NCBI RefSeq assembly: GCF_041261205.1 | Contig: NZ_JBGCCH010000001.1 | Location: forward strand, 124,001-188,000 | Source of the DNA: Catenulispora sp. MAP5-51 | GTDB taxonomy: Bacteria > Actinomycetota > Actinomycetes > Streptomycetales > Catenulisporaceae | Direction: 5' to 3' | Length of the DNA: 64,000 nucleotides | Shown: piece after piece, positions 1 through 8,164 of the stretch | How positions within the stretch are numbered: the first letter of the stretch is position 1 | Layout of the letters: each line of letters begins with the position of its first letter | Notes under the pieces: generated by a model | Databases searched by the model: none | What the model was told of the DNA's origin: nothing | The model's input: only the letters and a program-made list of their open reading frames with translations | Translations under genes and position numbers: made by a program

Positions 1-1
1 C

Positions 2-229
2 GTCCTGCGGACCGCTCAGAGCGCCGACCAGCCGGAAGAGCACGTGATCGACCTGTGGTCCACGGCCCACGTGTTCCGGCCCGGCCACCGCATCCGGGTC
101 CAGATCGCCTCCAGCTGTTTCCCCCGCTGGGATCGCCATCCCGCATCGTCTCGGGCCCGGCACACCGTGCACCACGACCCCGCGAACCCTTCGCGGATCG
201 TCCTTCCGATCGTCCTTCCCGTTGCATGA
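2..229 (+). CDS. CocE/NonD family hydrolase, C-terminal end (partial)
   Basis: This is the last 75 codons of a gene that begins before the window. The residues IDLWSTAHVFRPGHRIRVQI and the following ASSCFPRWDRHP are typical of the C-terminal jelly-roll domain of CocE/X-Pro dipeptidyl-peptidase-like serine hydrolases, where the polar pattern STAHVFRPGHRIR is a hallmark. The catalytic alpha/beta-hydrolase part lies outside the window, so substrate and activity cannot be judged. The stop lies 22 bases before the ATG of the next gene, so the two may be co-transcribed. Confidence 0.75.
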   Translation, partial: VLRTAQSADQPEEHVIDLWSTAHVFRPGHRIRVQIASSCFPRWDRHPASSRARHTVHHDPANPSRIVLPIVLPVA

Positions 230-251
230 GCGCAGAAAGGCCAGCACCACC

Positions 252-1955
252 ATGTCCTCAGCCAGGGGCTACGAAGCCGAGCCCTGTCATGTCATCACCG
301 GGCGCGTCGAGGCCGGCTACCGGTCGGCCGTCGCCGGGCTCACGCCGGGAACCGTCCTGGCCGTCGACGGTCCGGCCGCCGTCGACTGGGAAGCTGTCGC
401 GGCCGGGATCGGCCGGGCGCTGGCTGCCCGGCGGATCCCGGTCAAGCAGGTCGACATGCGTGAGCATCTGGCCGCGTGGCCCGAGATCCTCCGGCGCACC
501 GCGTCCGCCGTACTGCACGACGACCCGGACTTCGCCCCGCTGTCCCAGGCCGGGCTGGTCGACTTCTTCGCCGCCGTCCCGGAGCCGGACTCCGCCGACG
601 AGGCGGTGACCGTCGTGCTCGGGCCGGGAGCGGCGCTGGCCGCGCACGACGTGCTCTGGTACGCGGACCTGCCGAAACGCCATGCCGAGGCCGCGATCAC
701 CGGCGGGAGCGGCCGCAACCTGGGCCAGCCGGCGGGAACCGGGTCGGGGACGACGCGCCGCCTGTTCTACATCGACTGGCCGGTCTTGGACCGGCACCGT
801 GACTCCGTCATCGGCGACGTCGACCTGTGGCTGGACACCCAGGACACCGAGTCGCCGGCCTGGCTGGACGGCTCGGTCCTGCACACGGTCCTGGCCGAGC
901 TGGCGGCGCGGCCGTTCCGGACCCGGCCGACCTTCAACACGACGTCCTGGGGCGGGCACTGGGGCCAGGAGCAGCTCGGCTTCAACCGCGACGCGCCGAA
1001 CACCGCCCTGGGCTACGAGCTCATCGCGCCGGAGAGCGGGATCCTGGTCGGCGGTCCGGACGGTACGCGGGTCGAGATCCCGTTGCAGGCACTCGTGGCC
1101 CGGCACCCCGAGCAGGTCCTCGGCACCGCCGGGCACGCGACGTTCGGCACCTCGTTCCCGATCCGGTTCGACTACCTGGACACGGTCGGCGGCGGCAACC
1201 TGTCCGTCCACTGCCATCCGCAGCCGGACTACATGAGCCGGGTGTTCGGCTGGCCCTACACCCAGCACGAGACCTACTACATGATGCTCGGCGGGCCCGA
1301 CCGCAAGGTCTTCCTGGGCCTGCGCCAGGATGCCGACGTCGAGGCCTTCCAGCGTGACGCCGACCGCGCGGTGCACGACGGGGAGCCGTTCGACGTCGAG
1401 CGCTACGTCCAGACCTTCCCGGCCGAGCAGCACCAGCTGTTCCTGATCCCGGCGGGCACGCCGCACGGCAGCGGCGAGGGCAACGTGGTGCTGGAGATCA
1501 GCGCGACGCCGTACCTCTACAGCCTCCGGTTCTACGACTGGCTCCGGAAGGACGCCGCGGGTAACCCGCGGCCGGTCCACGTCGGGCACGCCTTCGAGAA
1601 CCTCAACCGCCGACGGACCGGCGGGGCCGTCGCCCGCGATCTGGTCCAGCAGCCCCGGACTTCGCGCGCGGGGCAGGGGTGGAGCGAGGACGTCATCGGC
1701 CGGTTGCCGGAGATGTTCTTCGAGGTACGGCGGATCGAGGTGGGTTCCGGTGCGGTCGTCGAGGACTCGGCGAGCCCGGGATTCCACGTGCTCAACGTCG
1801 TCGAGGGCGAGGGGATCGCGGTGGAGACCGCCGGCGGACACCGGTACGAGCTCGCCTACGCCGAGACCCTGACCGTTCCCGCAGCGGCCGGTGACTACCG
1901 GGTGAGCGCGTTGGGCTCCGGTGCGGTCAGGTATGTCAAAGCCCTTGTTCCGTGA
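252..1955 (+). CDS. Class I mannose-6-phosphate isomerase-like protein
   Basis: The protein is 567 aa. The ATG at 252 is preferred over an in-frame TTG at 222 because AGAAAGG lies 11 bases before it. The second half is a cupin of the type I phosphomannose isomerase fold. SVHCHPQPDYM, an acidic residue in QHETYYMM and IPAGTPHGSGEGNVVLEIS supply the His/Glu pattern that binds zinc in this family. The first 130 residues contain an AVDGPAAVDW stretch typical of these long actinobacterial proteins and carry no clear catalytic motif. The stop overlaps the GTG of a ROK sugar kinase, so isomerase and kinase probably act on the same hexose or hexose phosphate in the cytoplasm. The family is fairly sure; the exact sugar is not visible. 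Confidence 0.75.
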   Translation: MSSARGYEAEPCHVITGRVEAGYRSAVAGLTPGTVLAVDGPAAVDWEAVAAGIGRALAARRIPVKQVDMREHLAAWPEILRRTASAVLHDDPDFAPLSQAGLVDFFAAVPEPDSADEAVTVVLGPGAALAAHDVLWYADLPKRHAEAAITGGSGRNLGQPAGTGSGTTRRLFYIDWPVLDRHRDSVIGDVDLWLDTQDTESPAWLDGSVLHTVLAELAARPFRTRPTFNTTSWGGHWGQEQLGFNRDAPNTALGYELIAPESGILVGGPDGTRVEIPLQALVARHPEQVLGTAGHATFGTSFPIRFDYLDTVGGGNLSVHCHPQPDYMSRVFGWPYTQHETYYMMLGGPDRKVFLGLRQDADVEAFQRDADRAVHDGEPFDVERYVQTFPAEQHQLFLIPAGTPHGSGEGNVVLEISATPYLYSLRFYDWLRKDAAGNPRPVHVGHAFENLNRRRTGGAVARDLVQQPRTSRAGQGWSEDVIGRLPEMFFEVRRIEVGSGAVVEDSASPGFHVLNVVEGEGIAVETAGGHRYELAYAETLTVPAAAGDYRVSALGSGAVRYVKALVP

Positions 1956-2872
1956 GCGGCGGCTACCCGACCGGTATGGCGGTCATGGACGTCGGAGGTA
2001 CGCATGTCACGGCTGCGAAGGTCGACCTGGGGTCGCGTTCGGTCGTCGCCGGGCAGTCGTTCCGCGAGCCGCTGAACGCTGGCGGCAGTGCGGAGGAGAT
2101 CCTCTCGGCGCTAGTCCGCTGCGCCTCACGCTTGGCCATGGCGCCCGGAACGCACTGGGCCATCGCCGTACCCGGGCCGTTCGACTACGAAAGCGGCACA
2201 GCCCGGTATTCGGCGGTCGGCAAGTTCGACGCTCTGTACGGGGTCGATGTCCGTGCCGCGTTGTCGCCGCGCCTGCCGGGTGCCGCAGGCGTCACTTTCC
2301 ACAATGACGCGCAGGCTTTTCTCGCCGGGGAATGGTGGGCCGGTGCGGCTCAGGGTCACGACCGCGCGGTCGGGATCACGTTGGGAACCGGTGTCGGCTC
2401 GAGTTTCCTGATCGGCGGCCGAACTCTGTCCTACGGACCAGGGGTGCCGCCGGAGGGCCGGGTCGATCTGTTGCGCTACGCGGGCCTGCCGCTGGAGGAG
2501 ACCGTTTCGCGGCGGGCGATCCTGCGGGCCCACGAACATGCGGCCGACGGGGATCCCGGCATCGACGTGCGGCAGATCGCCGAGCGTGCCCGCGGCGGCG
2601 ACCGGGTCGCGGCAGAGGTCTTCAGCCATACGTTCCGCGCCCTGGGCATGGTCCTCGGACCGTGGATCGCCGCCTTCGAACCGACGATCATCGTGGTCGG
2701 CGGCTCGATCGCAGCCTCCTGGGATCTGGTCTCCGGGCCGCTTCAAGAGGGTCTCGCCGAGACTGGATCTTGGGCGGCTTCGGCGGGCAAGCTGGAGCGC
2801 GCGCAGCACTTGGCCGGCGCGCCTCTTCTCGGTGCCGCACATCTGGCGGCGGAAAGCAGGACGGCATCATGA
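1952..2872 (+). CDS. ROK family sugar kinase
   Basis: A 306-aa ROK protein that probably phosphorylates a hexose with ATP. The N-terminal phosphate loop DVGGTHVTAAKV (about residues 12-23), the sugar-binding region AVPGPFDYESG, the catalytic Asp in FHNDAQAFLAGE and the second ATP loop GITLGTGVGSSFLIGG are all present in order. The cysteine-rich zinc motif (CxCGxxGC) of classical ROK glucokinases and repressors is absent, and there is no N-terminal helix-turn-helix, so this is an enzyme rather than a NagC-like repressor. The GTG start overlaps the upstream stop as GTGA, meaning translational coupling with the isomerase. Glucokinase, mannokinase and related roles cannot be separated by eye. Confidence 0.8.
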   Translation: MSGGYPTGMAVMDVGGTHVTAAKVDLGSRSVVAGQSFREPLNAGGSAEEILSALVRCASRLAMAPGTHWAIAVPGPFDYESGTARYSAVGKFDALYGVDVRAALSPRLPGAAGVTFHNDAQAFLAGEWWAGAAQGHDRAVGITLGTGVGSSFLIGGRTLSYGPGVPPEGRVDLLRYAGLPLEETVSRRAILRAHEHAADGDPGIDVRQIAERARGGDRVAAEVFSHTFRALGMVLGPWIAAFEPTIIVVGGSIAASWDLVSGPLQEGLAETGSWAASAGKLERAQHLAGAPLLGAAHLAAESRTAS

Positions 2873-2965
2873 CCATCACGGTCGTCGAGGCGGCCGCGTG
2901 GCTGACCGATCTGGAAGTGGAGACCGTGCGGACCGATGCGGTCCAGGCGTTCCTGAAACACTTGG
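2869..2965 (+). pseudogene. Probable truncated N-terminus of a third operon gene
   Basis: An ATG overlaps the kinase stop (ATGA) and opens a reading frame starting MTITVVEAAAWLTDLEVE and running on to TVRTDAVQAFLKHL. This looks like a true coupled start, and the first 30 residues remind me of the N-terminal strand of mandelate racemase/enolase superfamily sugar-acid dehydratases. After about position 2965 the sequence becomes Ala/Thr-rich low complexity, and the TetR gene starts at 3011 in another frame. The frame remains open beyond this only because of high GC. I read it as the stub left by a deletion. The family suggestion is from memory of the motif style and is weak. Confidence 0.35.
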
Positions 2966-3010
2966 CCGGGTGCGCCGCAACCGCAGCCGCAACCGCAGGC
3001 GCGCTGAGCG

Positions 3011-3583
3011 GTGGCCGAGCGCACCGACCCCCGCGTCGCCCGCACGACCGAGGCCCTGACCGGCGCGATCGTCGAGCTCGCCGGGCAGCGTCCGGTCTCC
3101 CGCATCACCGTCGCCGAGCTCGCCGAGCACGCCGGGATCACGCGGGCGACCTTCTACAACCGCTACGCCGGCCCGCTGGATCTGCTCGTCCAGGTACTCG
3201 CCGCGGACCTGGAACGAGGCCACCGCCGCGAGGAGGAACTCCGGAACCGGGGCGGACACGCCGGCGCGCAGCTCCTGCGTCTGGCCACCGCCGAGGTCGT
3301 CGACCACGTCGAGCGCTTCGAGGCCGTATACCGCCAGGCCATGCGCGACCCAGCGGACCGCGGCGTGTACGAGGCCCTCGTCCGCCACTTCGCCGACTAC
3401 GCGCTCGCGCACATCACGCGATCGGCGCACCCGGCCACCCCGCGGACGAACCACAAGGTCATCGCCTCGTTCCTGGCGCACGGGTTCGCCGGAGCCATCG
3501 AGGCCTGGCTCGCCGACGGCGCCGGGAGCAAGGAAGACCTCATCGACGCCGCGGTGGTGTGCGCTCCGGTGTGGTGGGGGTGA
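3011..3583 (+). CDS. TetR/AcrR family transcriptional regulator
   Basis: A 190-aa regulator. Residues 10-55 form the TetR helix-turn-helix, ending in ITVAELAEHAGITRATFYNRY, which is the classic recognition-helix signature. The C-terminal half, including SFLAHGFAGAIEAWL, is like TetR proteins whose ligand domain is of the TetR_C_8 type. The start is GTG at 3011. The stop at 3583 is in the same frame as the damaged phosphatase gene that follows. The target is unknown; the gene sits between the sugar operon remnant and that phosphatase. Confidence 0.8.
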   Translation: MAERTDPRVARTTEALTGAIVELAGQRPVSRITVAELAEHAGITRATFYNRYAGPLDLLVQVLAADLERGHRREEELRNRGGHAGAQLLRLATAEVVDHVERFEAVYRQAMRDPADRGVYEALVRHFADYALAHITRSAHPATPRTNHKVIASFLAHGFAGAIEAWLADGAGSKEDLIDAAVVCAPVWWG

Positions 3584-3596
3584 GACCTCATTCGCG

Positions 3597-4482
3597 ATGA
3601 ATCCGCGCGATCGCACAGCGTCCAGGCTGATCTGGAGTTGGCGCACCGGCTGGCGGACCGCGCCGACGCCATCGCCGCGCGCCATTTCCGGGCCGGCGGC
3701 ATCGTGGGGCGGGCCAAGGCCGACGGCAGCCCGGTCACCGCGGTCGATCTCGACATCGAGCACACCGTCCGTGCCCTGATCAACGACGCCCGGCCCGGTG
3801 ACGCGTTCCTCGGCGAGGAGTTCGGCGGCTTCGGGCAGGGCCGCCGCCGCTGGATCGTCGACGCCATCGACGGGACCGCGAGTTTCCTGGCCGGGGAACC
3901 GGAGTGGGGCAACTGATCGGGTTGGCCGACGGTGATGATGTCGGGCTCGGCATGGTCACCGCCCCGGCGTGCGGCCAACGGTGGTGGGCTGTGCGTGAAT
4001 CCGGGGCCTGGGCCGCCACTCTGCCGCGTGCGCCGGCCGTACCACCCACGAGGCTCGCCGTCACCGCGGCGACCGAACTGCGCGACGCCACCATCGGCAT
4101 CTGGCCCCCGCCTGCGCGCCTGACCCCGCGCGACCGGCGCCTGGCCGCCGGCCTGGCCGCCCGGGCCCGGGCCACCGTCCCCGCGGTGGACTGGCATGAC
4201 ACGACCTCATCGGCGGCCGTCCGCAAGCCGTCCACTGGATCCGGGACCTGCCACGGCGCGCTGCTCGTGGCCACCGGCCAGATCGATGCGTTCTTGCTGC
4301 TGGGCGCCGGCCCTTGGGACATCGCCGCGCTCATTCCGATCGTCGAGGAAGCCGGCGGCGCGTACAGCGATCTGTCAGGTCATCGGAGCGACGGTGCCCG
4401 GAGCGCGCTGTTTTCGGCCTTCGCGCTCCATCAGCGGATTCTGGACGTCATCGCTGTCGGCTCGGGGCGGGGTCCGGGCTGA
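3597..4482 (+). pseudogene. Inositol monophosphatase / histidinol-phosphatase family gene, frameshifted
   Basis: Two adjacent frames together encode one IMPase-fold protein. The first (to 3916) carries FLGEEFGGFGQGRRRWIVDA and then IDGTASFLAGEPEWG, i.e. the metal-binding GEE and D-x-I-D-G-T motifs. The second (from about 3904 to 4482) continues LIGLADGDDVGLGMV and ends with LLLGAGPWDIAALIPIVEEA, the WDIAA metal motif. Reading GGC AAC TGA where GGC AAC CTG ATC would keep the frame points to loss of one C near 3911-3913. The N-terminus also lacks a convincing start: the homologous part starts with only a TTG at 3638, while the ATG at 3597 is in another frame. D-A-I-D replaces the usual D-P-I-D. 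A sequencing error is the main alternative for the central frameshift. Confidence 0.7.
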
Positions 4483-4594
4483 ACGGAACCGGGCCCTGCC
4501 GTTCGGGATTCGGCCAGTTCAGGATAATCTTCCGCGGTCATATCCACAGTGCGGCGGTGGGCGCCGTGCTCGACGAGGGTGGGGAAGGCCGTCA

Positions 4595-5848
4595 GTGGCC
4601 AGGAACAAAGACAAGAGTTCGGGCGGGTCCGGGGAGGGGTCGAGCCTGTCCGATGAGGAGTGGGCCGAGTTCGAGCGGTCGTTCACCAAGGACTCGACCA
4701 AGAGTGCGGCTTACAAGGAGCCGTCGGCGCGGCAGCGTGAGCTGACCGAGAAGTGGAAGAAGGATCAGCCGAAGGACACCGGTTGGCGCACTGATGGGGC
4801 GCGGGCAGACCTGAGTCCGAAGCCCGGTGGTGGCTCTGGTGGCTCGGGCGGTTCCGGCGCGTCCGGGGCCTCGACCGGCAGGCGCCGCCGGCCCTGGATC
4901 CGGAACCTGGCCTGGGCGCTGGTCGCGCTGGTGGTCACGGTCGTGGCCATCGGTGGGCCGAAGATGTTCTCCTCGTCGAAGAGCTCTGATGCCGCCACGT
5001 CGAGTACTCCGGGCAGCACCTCTCCCATCGGCAGCACGCCTCCGGCCGGGACCTCAAGCTCCAGCGGGTCCGCGCCGGCCAGCCCGACGTACACGAACCC
5101 CGACGACCGGTACTTCGACGGCTCCAAGTCGATGGACTGGCAGAACGGCGAGGCGGGCATCGTGGTGCCGGCCGCGGCCCGGATCGGCGACTATTCCGCG
5201 AAGGCGGTCGGCGACGCGTACGGCGCGTTGCGTCAGATGCTGATCACCGCGGACCTGGACCCGGCGGTGCTCGGCGGTGCCGAGCCGACCGCGGAGTTCA
5301 AGGTGCTGGATCCCAGCGAGGGTATCCAGAAGGACTACGAGAAGCGGATCGCCGAGCCGGGGCGCGACGGTGCCACCAACGACCCGAAGGCGTTCGCCAC
5401 CCGCTTCAACCCGAAGACCACCGCGGTGCTGGGCAAGACGGTCAAGGTGCACGGCTCGATGTCCGCCGCCCTGGACAAGGGCGGGAACCTGATCGTCACC
5501 GGCGACTACTCCTTCGTCTACGCGCTCGCCCCGGCCGGCAGCCAAGGGCAAGAGGTGGACCGCAGCCTGGTGCGTCGCGTGTGGAACCTGGAGGTCCAGC
5601 CGACGACCGCCGCGCGCGCCAGCGGCTACTGGCTCTCCGGATGGTGGTACGACATCGCCAACGACCGGTGCAACGTCGCCGACGGGTTCATCAACCCGTC
5701 GTTCGGCACGGACGGCGGAGTGAACACCGGCAAGACCGTCGACCCGTACGCGACCACGCCGCCGCCGTCGGCGCCGGACAGTGAGCCGTCGTCGTCGGCA
5801 TCGTCATCCTCGTCGACCAACGAATGCGACGCGGTGAAGCCGGTCTGA
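4595..5848 (+). CDS. Membrane-anchored protein of unknown function
   Basis: A 417-aa protein I do not recognise. GTG at 4595 is chosen because GGGGAAGG lies 7 bases upstream. Residues 1-85 are charged and cytoplasmic (SLSDEEWAEFERSF), followed by a Gly/Ser linker (GGSGGSGGSG). A single transmembrane helix, NLAWALVALVVTVVAIGG, follows at about residues 105-122, then a Ser/Thr/Pro-rich stalk. The outer domain (from about residue 170) contains the YSFVYALAP and YWLSGWWYDIANDRC segments and ends in a Ser-rich tail with a final Cys. The topology suggests an outward-facing domain. It is followed by palindromes that may serve as terminator or operators. Confidence 0.7.
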   Translation: MARNKDKSSGGSGEGSSLSDEEWAEFERSFTKDSTKSAAYKEPSARQRELTEKWKKDQPKDTGWRTDGARADLSPKPGGGSGGSGGSGASGASTGRRRRPWIRNLAWALVALVVTVVAIGGPKMFSSSKSSDAATSSTPGSTSPIGSTPPAGTSSSSGSAPASPTYTNPDDRYFDGSKSMDWQNGEAGIVVPAAARIGDYSAKAVGDAYGALRQMLITADLDPAVLGGAEPTAEFKVLDPSEGIQKDYEKRIAEPGRDGATNDPKAFATRFNPKTTAVLGKTVKVHGSMSAALDKGGNLIVTGDYSFVYALAPAGSQGQEVDRSLVRRVWNLEVQPTTAARASGYWLSGWWYDIANDRCNVADGFINPSFGTDGGVNTGKTVDPYATTPPPSAPDSEPSSSASSSSSTNECDAVKPV

Positions 5849-5882
5849 GCGAGCAGTTCCGAGACAACAGGAAAACGCCCCG

Positions 5883-5918
5883 GCCCATCATCCCGACACC
5901 ACTGTCGGGATGATGGGC
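5883..5918. promoter_or_regulatory. Palindrome 1 upstream of ABC/TetR genes (operator or terminator)
   Basis: A perfect 16-bp inverted repeat: arms 5883-5898 and 5903-5918 around a 4-base loop CCAC. Its inner core CCCGACA-N4-TGTCGGG is repeated exactly in the next palindrome 42 bp downstream. The position 35 bases after the 4595-5848 gene allows a terminator role, but there is no T tract. A TAGGCT box at 5919-5924 right after it could be a -10 element, which favours an operator bound by the TetR protein encoded at 6725. Confidence 0.6.
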
Positions 5919-5930
5919 TAGGCTGGCCGC

Positions 5931-5954
5931 GTTCCCGACACACCTGTCGGGAAC
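5931..5954. promoter_or_regulatory. Palindrome 2, same core as palindrome 1
   Basis: A perfect 10-bp inverted repeat, arms 5931-5940 (GTTCCCGACA) and 5945-5954 (TGTCGGGAAC) around CACC. The shared core with palindrome 1 is CCCGACA-N4-TGTCGGG, and the two centres are 42 bp apart, four helical turns. This is the arrangement expected of two TetR-dimer sites on one face of the DNA near a promoter. Confidence 0.6.
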
Positions 5955-6029
5955 GCCGTCCAGCGCCGGGAGCTGCCCACCCATGTATCTAGCCCTCTGG
6001 TCCTGGGTCGCGGCCAGACGGCGGTCACG

Positions 6030-6635
6030 GTGTTGGACGACGTCGAGTTGACGGTCGCGCCCGGCGAAGCGGTCGCGATCGTCGGACCGAGTGGCTCGGG
6101 CAAGTCCAGCCTGCTGGCCGTTTCGGGCGGCTTGCGGCTGCCGACGCGGGGCTCGGTCGCGATCGGCGGTCGGGACACGGCTGAGCTGTCCGGCGCCGGC
6201 CTTACCCGGCTGCGGCGTGAGCGGGTCGGCTATGTCTTCCAGCAGGCGAATCTGTTCGCCGCGTTGACGGTTCGCGAGCAGCTGTTGCTGCGTGGCCACA
6301 TCGGCAGCCGGATCACCGCCGACGATCGAGCCCGGGCCGACGAGCTGCTGGCGGCGGTCGGTCTGGAGCACCGGGCCGGGCACCGGCCGCACGAGCTCTC
6401 CGGCGGGGAGCGGCAGCGGGCGGGGCTGGCCCGGGCGCTGCTGGCAAGGCCGGAGGTGCTGTTGGTCGACGAGCCGACCTCGGCGCTGGACCGGGCCGGG
6501 TCGGCGCGGATCGCGGAGCTGATCGCGGACCAGACGCGGCGTACGGGGTGTGCGACGCTGATCGTGACGCACGATCACGACATACTGGGGTACGCCGATC
6601 GTGTTCACGAGCTGCGCGACGGCCGGTTGGCCTGA
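6030..6635 (+). CDS. ABC transporter ATP-binding protein, MacB/LolD type
   Basis: A 201-aa (minimum) ABC ATPase. Walker A GPSGSGKSS, Q-loop YVFQQANLF, signature LSGGERQRAGLARALL, Walker B VLLVDEPTSALD and the H-switch IVTHDHD are all intact, so it should hydrolyse ATP. The sequence is closest to MacB/LolD exporters. The N-terminus is uncertain: homologous residues SSPLVLGRGQTAVTVLDDVE can be read in frame from about 5988, but no ATG/GTG with a ribosome site lies there, and an ATG at 5983 is out of frame by what looks like two extra bases. GTG at 6030 is the first good in-frame start. Unusually, no FtsX-like permease gene follows; the next gene is a TetR regulator. Confidence 0.75.
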   Translation: MLDDVELTVAPGEAVAIVGPSGSGKSSLLAVSGGLRLPTRGSVAIGGRDTAELSGAGLTRLRRERVGYVFQQANLFAALTVREQLLLRGHIGSRITADDRARADELLAAVGLEHRAGHRPHELSGGERQRAGLARALLARPEVLLVDEPTSALDRAGSARIAELIADQTRRTGCATLIVTHDHDILGYADRVHELRDGRLA

Positions 6636-6649
6636 CCGGTTCGGCCGCC

Positions 6650-6691
6650 GAAGCCCGAAGCCCGAAGCCCGAAGCACAAGGCCCGAAGCTC
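6650..6691 (+). repeat. 7-bp tandem repeat (GAAGCCC)n between ATPase and TetR genes
   Basis: Six adjoining 7-mers: three exact GAAGCCC copies at 6650-6670, then GAAGCAC, AAGGCCC and GAAGCTC. The array fills the short gap between the ATPase stop at 6635 and the TetR start at 6725. It looks like a slippage-prone microsatellite and could change spacing between the two genes. Confidence 0.75.
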
Positions 6692-6724
6692 GACCGCCGC
6701 AGCCCACCGCCCGGAGACCGCCAC

Positions 6725-7312
6725 ATGCCCAAGATCGCCGCCGCGACCCTCGCCGAGCACCAGGAGGCCCAGCGCCGGGCGCTGGTCGGCGCGGCGATGG
6801 ACACGCTGCTGGCCGACGGTGCCGCGGCGATCACCCCGGCCGCCGTGGGCCGCCGGGCGGGGCTGGCGCGCTCCAGCGTCTACCAGTACTTCCCGTCCAC
6901 GGCGGCCCTGCTCGCGGCGGTGATCGAGGAGGCGTTCCCGGCGTGGGACGCCGCCCTCGAGGCCGCCCTGGCCGGGGTCGAGGTGCCGGCCGCGCGTCTG
7001 GCCGCCTACATCGACACCACCCTGCTGCTCACCGCGCAGGGGCGGCACCGTGCGGCCGGCGCGCTGCTGAACGCCGACCTCCCGCCCGAGGCCCGCCGGC
7101 GGCTGGCCGAGCTGCATCGCCGCACCACCGAACCGCTTGTCGCGGCGGTCCGCGATCTGGGCGTTCCCGAGCCCGAGCTCACCGCGCGCCTGCTCGGCGG
7201 GCTGCTCTCGGCCGCGATGGCCGCCGTCGAGTCCGGCGCGGATCCGCAGCAAACCGGGGTGCGGGTCAAGGCCCTGATCAGCGGCGAGTTGGCGGCGGGC
7301 GGGACGTTCTGA
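6725..7312 (+). CDS. TetR family regulator, probable repressor of the ABC gene
   Basis: A 195-aa protein. Residues 8-55 contain the DNA-binding domain ending in ITPAAVGRRAGLARSSVYQYF, a canonical TetR recognition helix. The C-terminal helices contain LAAYIDTTLLLTAQGRHRAAGAL and would form the dimer and ligand pocket. It lies 89 bases after the ATPase gene on the same strand. Genes of this layout usually encode local repressors, and the twin palindromes at 5883-5954 are suitable targets. The ligand is unknown. Confidence 0.8.
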   Translation: MPKIAAATLAEHQEAQRRALVGAAMDTLLADGAAAITPAAVGRRAGLARSSVYQYFPSTAALLAAVIEEAFPAWDAALEAALAGVEVPAARLAAYIDTTLLLTAQGRHRAAGALLNADLPPEARRRLAELHRRTTEPLVAAVRDLGVPEPELTARLLGGLLSAAMAAVESGADPQQTGVRVKALISGELAAGGTF

Positions 7313-7382
7313 GGCGGGGCGTCAACGGGCCGGGCCGGAAAGCCGCTGGCGGACCGGGGGCGAGGATGCGAGGGTTCCCGCC

Positions 7383-7928
7383 ATGGCGATCTTCCTGGTG
7401 ACCGGCATCCAAGCGGCGGGCAAGTCGACCGTCGCGCAGGCGCTCGCCGAGCGGCTGGAGAAGTCCGTGCACGTGCGCGGCGACCTGTTCCGGCGGATGG
7501 TCGTCAACGGCCGGGTGGAGATGGGACCGGCCGATCCGCCGGCTGAGGCGCTTCGCCAGCTTCGCCTTCGCTACGCGCTCGCGGCCCAGGTCGCCGACGG
7601 ATACGCCGACGCCGGTTTCACCGTGGTGCTGCAGGACGTCGTGCTCGGCGCGCACCTCGCCGACATGGTCGCGGCGATCCGTACCCGGCCGCTCCACGTC
7701 GTGGTCCTCGTGCCCGGGGCCGAGGTGGTGCGGCGGCGCGACCGGGCCCGCCGGGCGGCGCGGGGGAAGGTCGCCTACAAGCCCGGTGACGAGGGCGTGG
7801 ACGATCTGGACGGGTACCTCCGTCGGGAGACGCCGCGCATCGGCCTGTGGCTGGACACCTCGGACCAGACGGTCGAGCAGAGCGTCGAGGAGATCCTTGC
7901 CCGGGCCCCGGGGGAAGCCGCGGTTTGA
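7383..7928 (+). CDS. P-loop kinase / phosphotransferase-like ATPase
   Basis: A 181-aa single-domain P-loop protein. MAIFLVTGIQAAGKSTVAQA gives a Walker A at residues 8-15. A VRGDLFRRMV segment carries the acidic residue that often positions a substrate hydroxyl, and VVLVPGAEVVRRRDRARR supplies the arginine-rich lid. The overall plan resembles chloramphenicol phosphotransferase-like or shikimate-kinase-like small kinases common in actinobacteria. The substrate cannot be named. It stands alone, followed by a 236-base non-coding stretch. Confidence 0.65.
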   Translation: MAIFLVTGIQAAGKSTVAQALAERLEKSVHVRGDLFRRMVVNGRVEMGPADPPAEALRQLRLRYALAAQVADGYADAGFTVVLQDVVLGAHLADMVAAIRTRPLHVVVLVPGAEVVRRRDRARRAARGKVAYKPGDEGVDDLDGYLRRETPRIGLWLDTSDQTVEQSVEEILARAPGEAAV

Positions 7929-8164
7929 GGCGTCTCTAACGCCCCGCACCCGAGTGTGTGCGGACAGTATAGCGCGAATAAGTGCCCTGATCCATGTCTG
8001 ATTCCGGACAATACCCCCTGACCTGCACCTGGTGGCAGGAACCCGTCACATCGGCGCGAATATAAGAATCCTGAGATAGGCTGTTCACTGCACCGGTTTG
8101 ACGTGCGGCGCAGATCCTCACAGCGGAGGACCCCGCGCCCGACGGGCGAACATGGGGGATGAGG
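7929..8164 (+). promoter_or_regulatory. Upstream region of the biosynthetic operon
   Basis: A 236-base gap that must hold the promoter of the operon starting with ribA. It is AT-richer than its surroundings around 8056-8085, with GAATATAAGAATC and a TAGGCT box at 8077-8082 that could be a -10 element; no convincing -35 is seen. A small hairpin (arms CCGCAC 7944-7949 and GTGCGG 7958-7963) near the kinase stop may end the upstream transcript. No small gene with a plausible start was seen. Confidence 0.35.

Noticed and set aside
2332-3600. 422-codon frame spanning the kinase end, stub and TetR gene
   Set aside because: Only the part after ATG 2869 looks like protein for about 30 residues; the rest is out of frame with clear genes.
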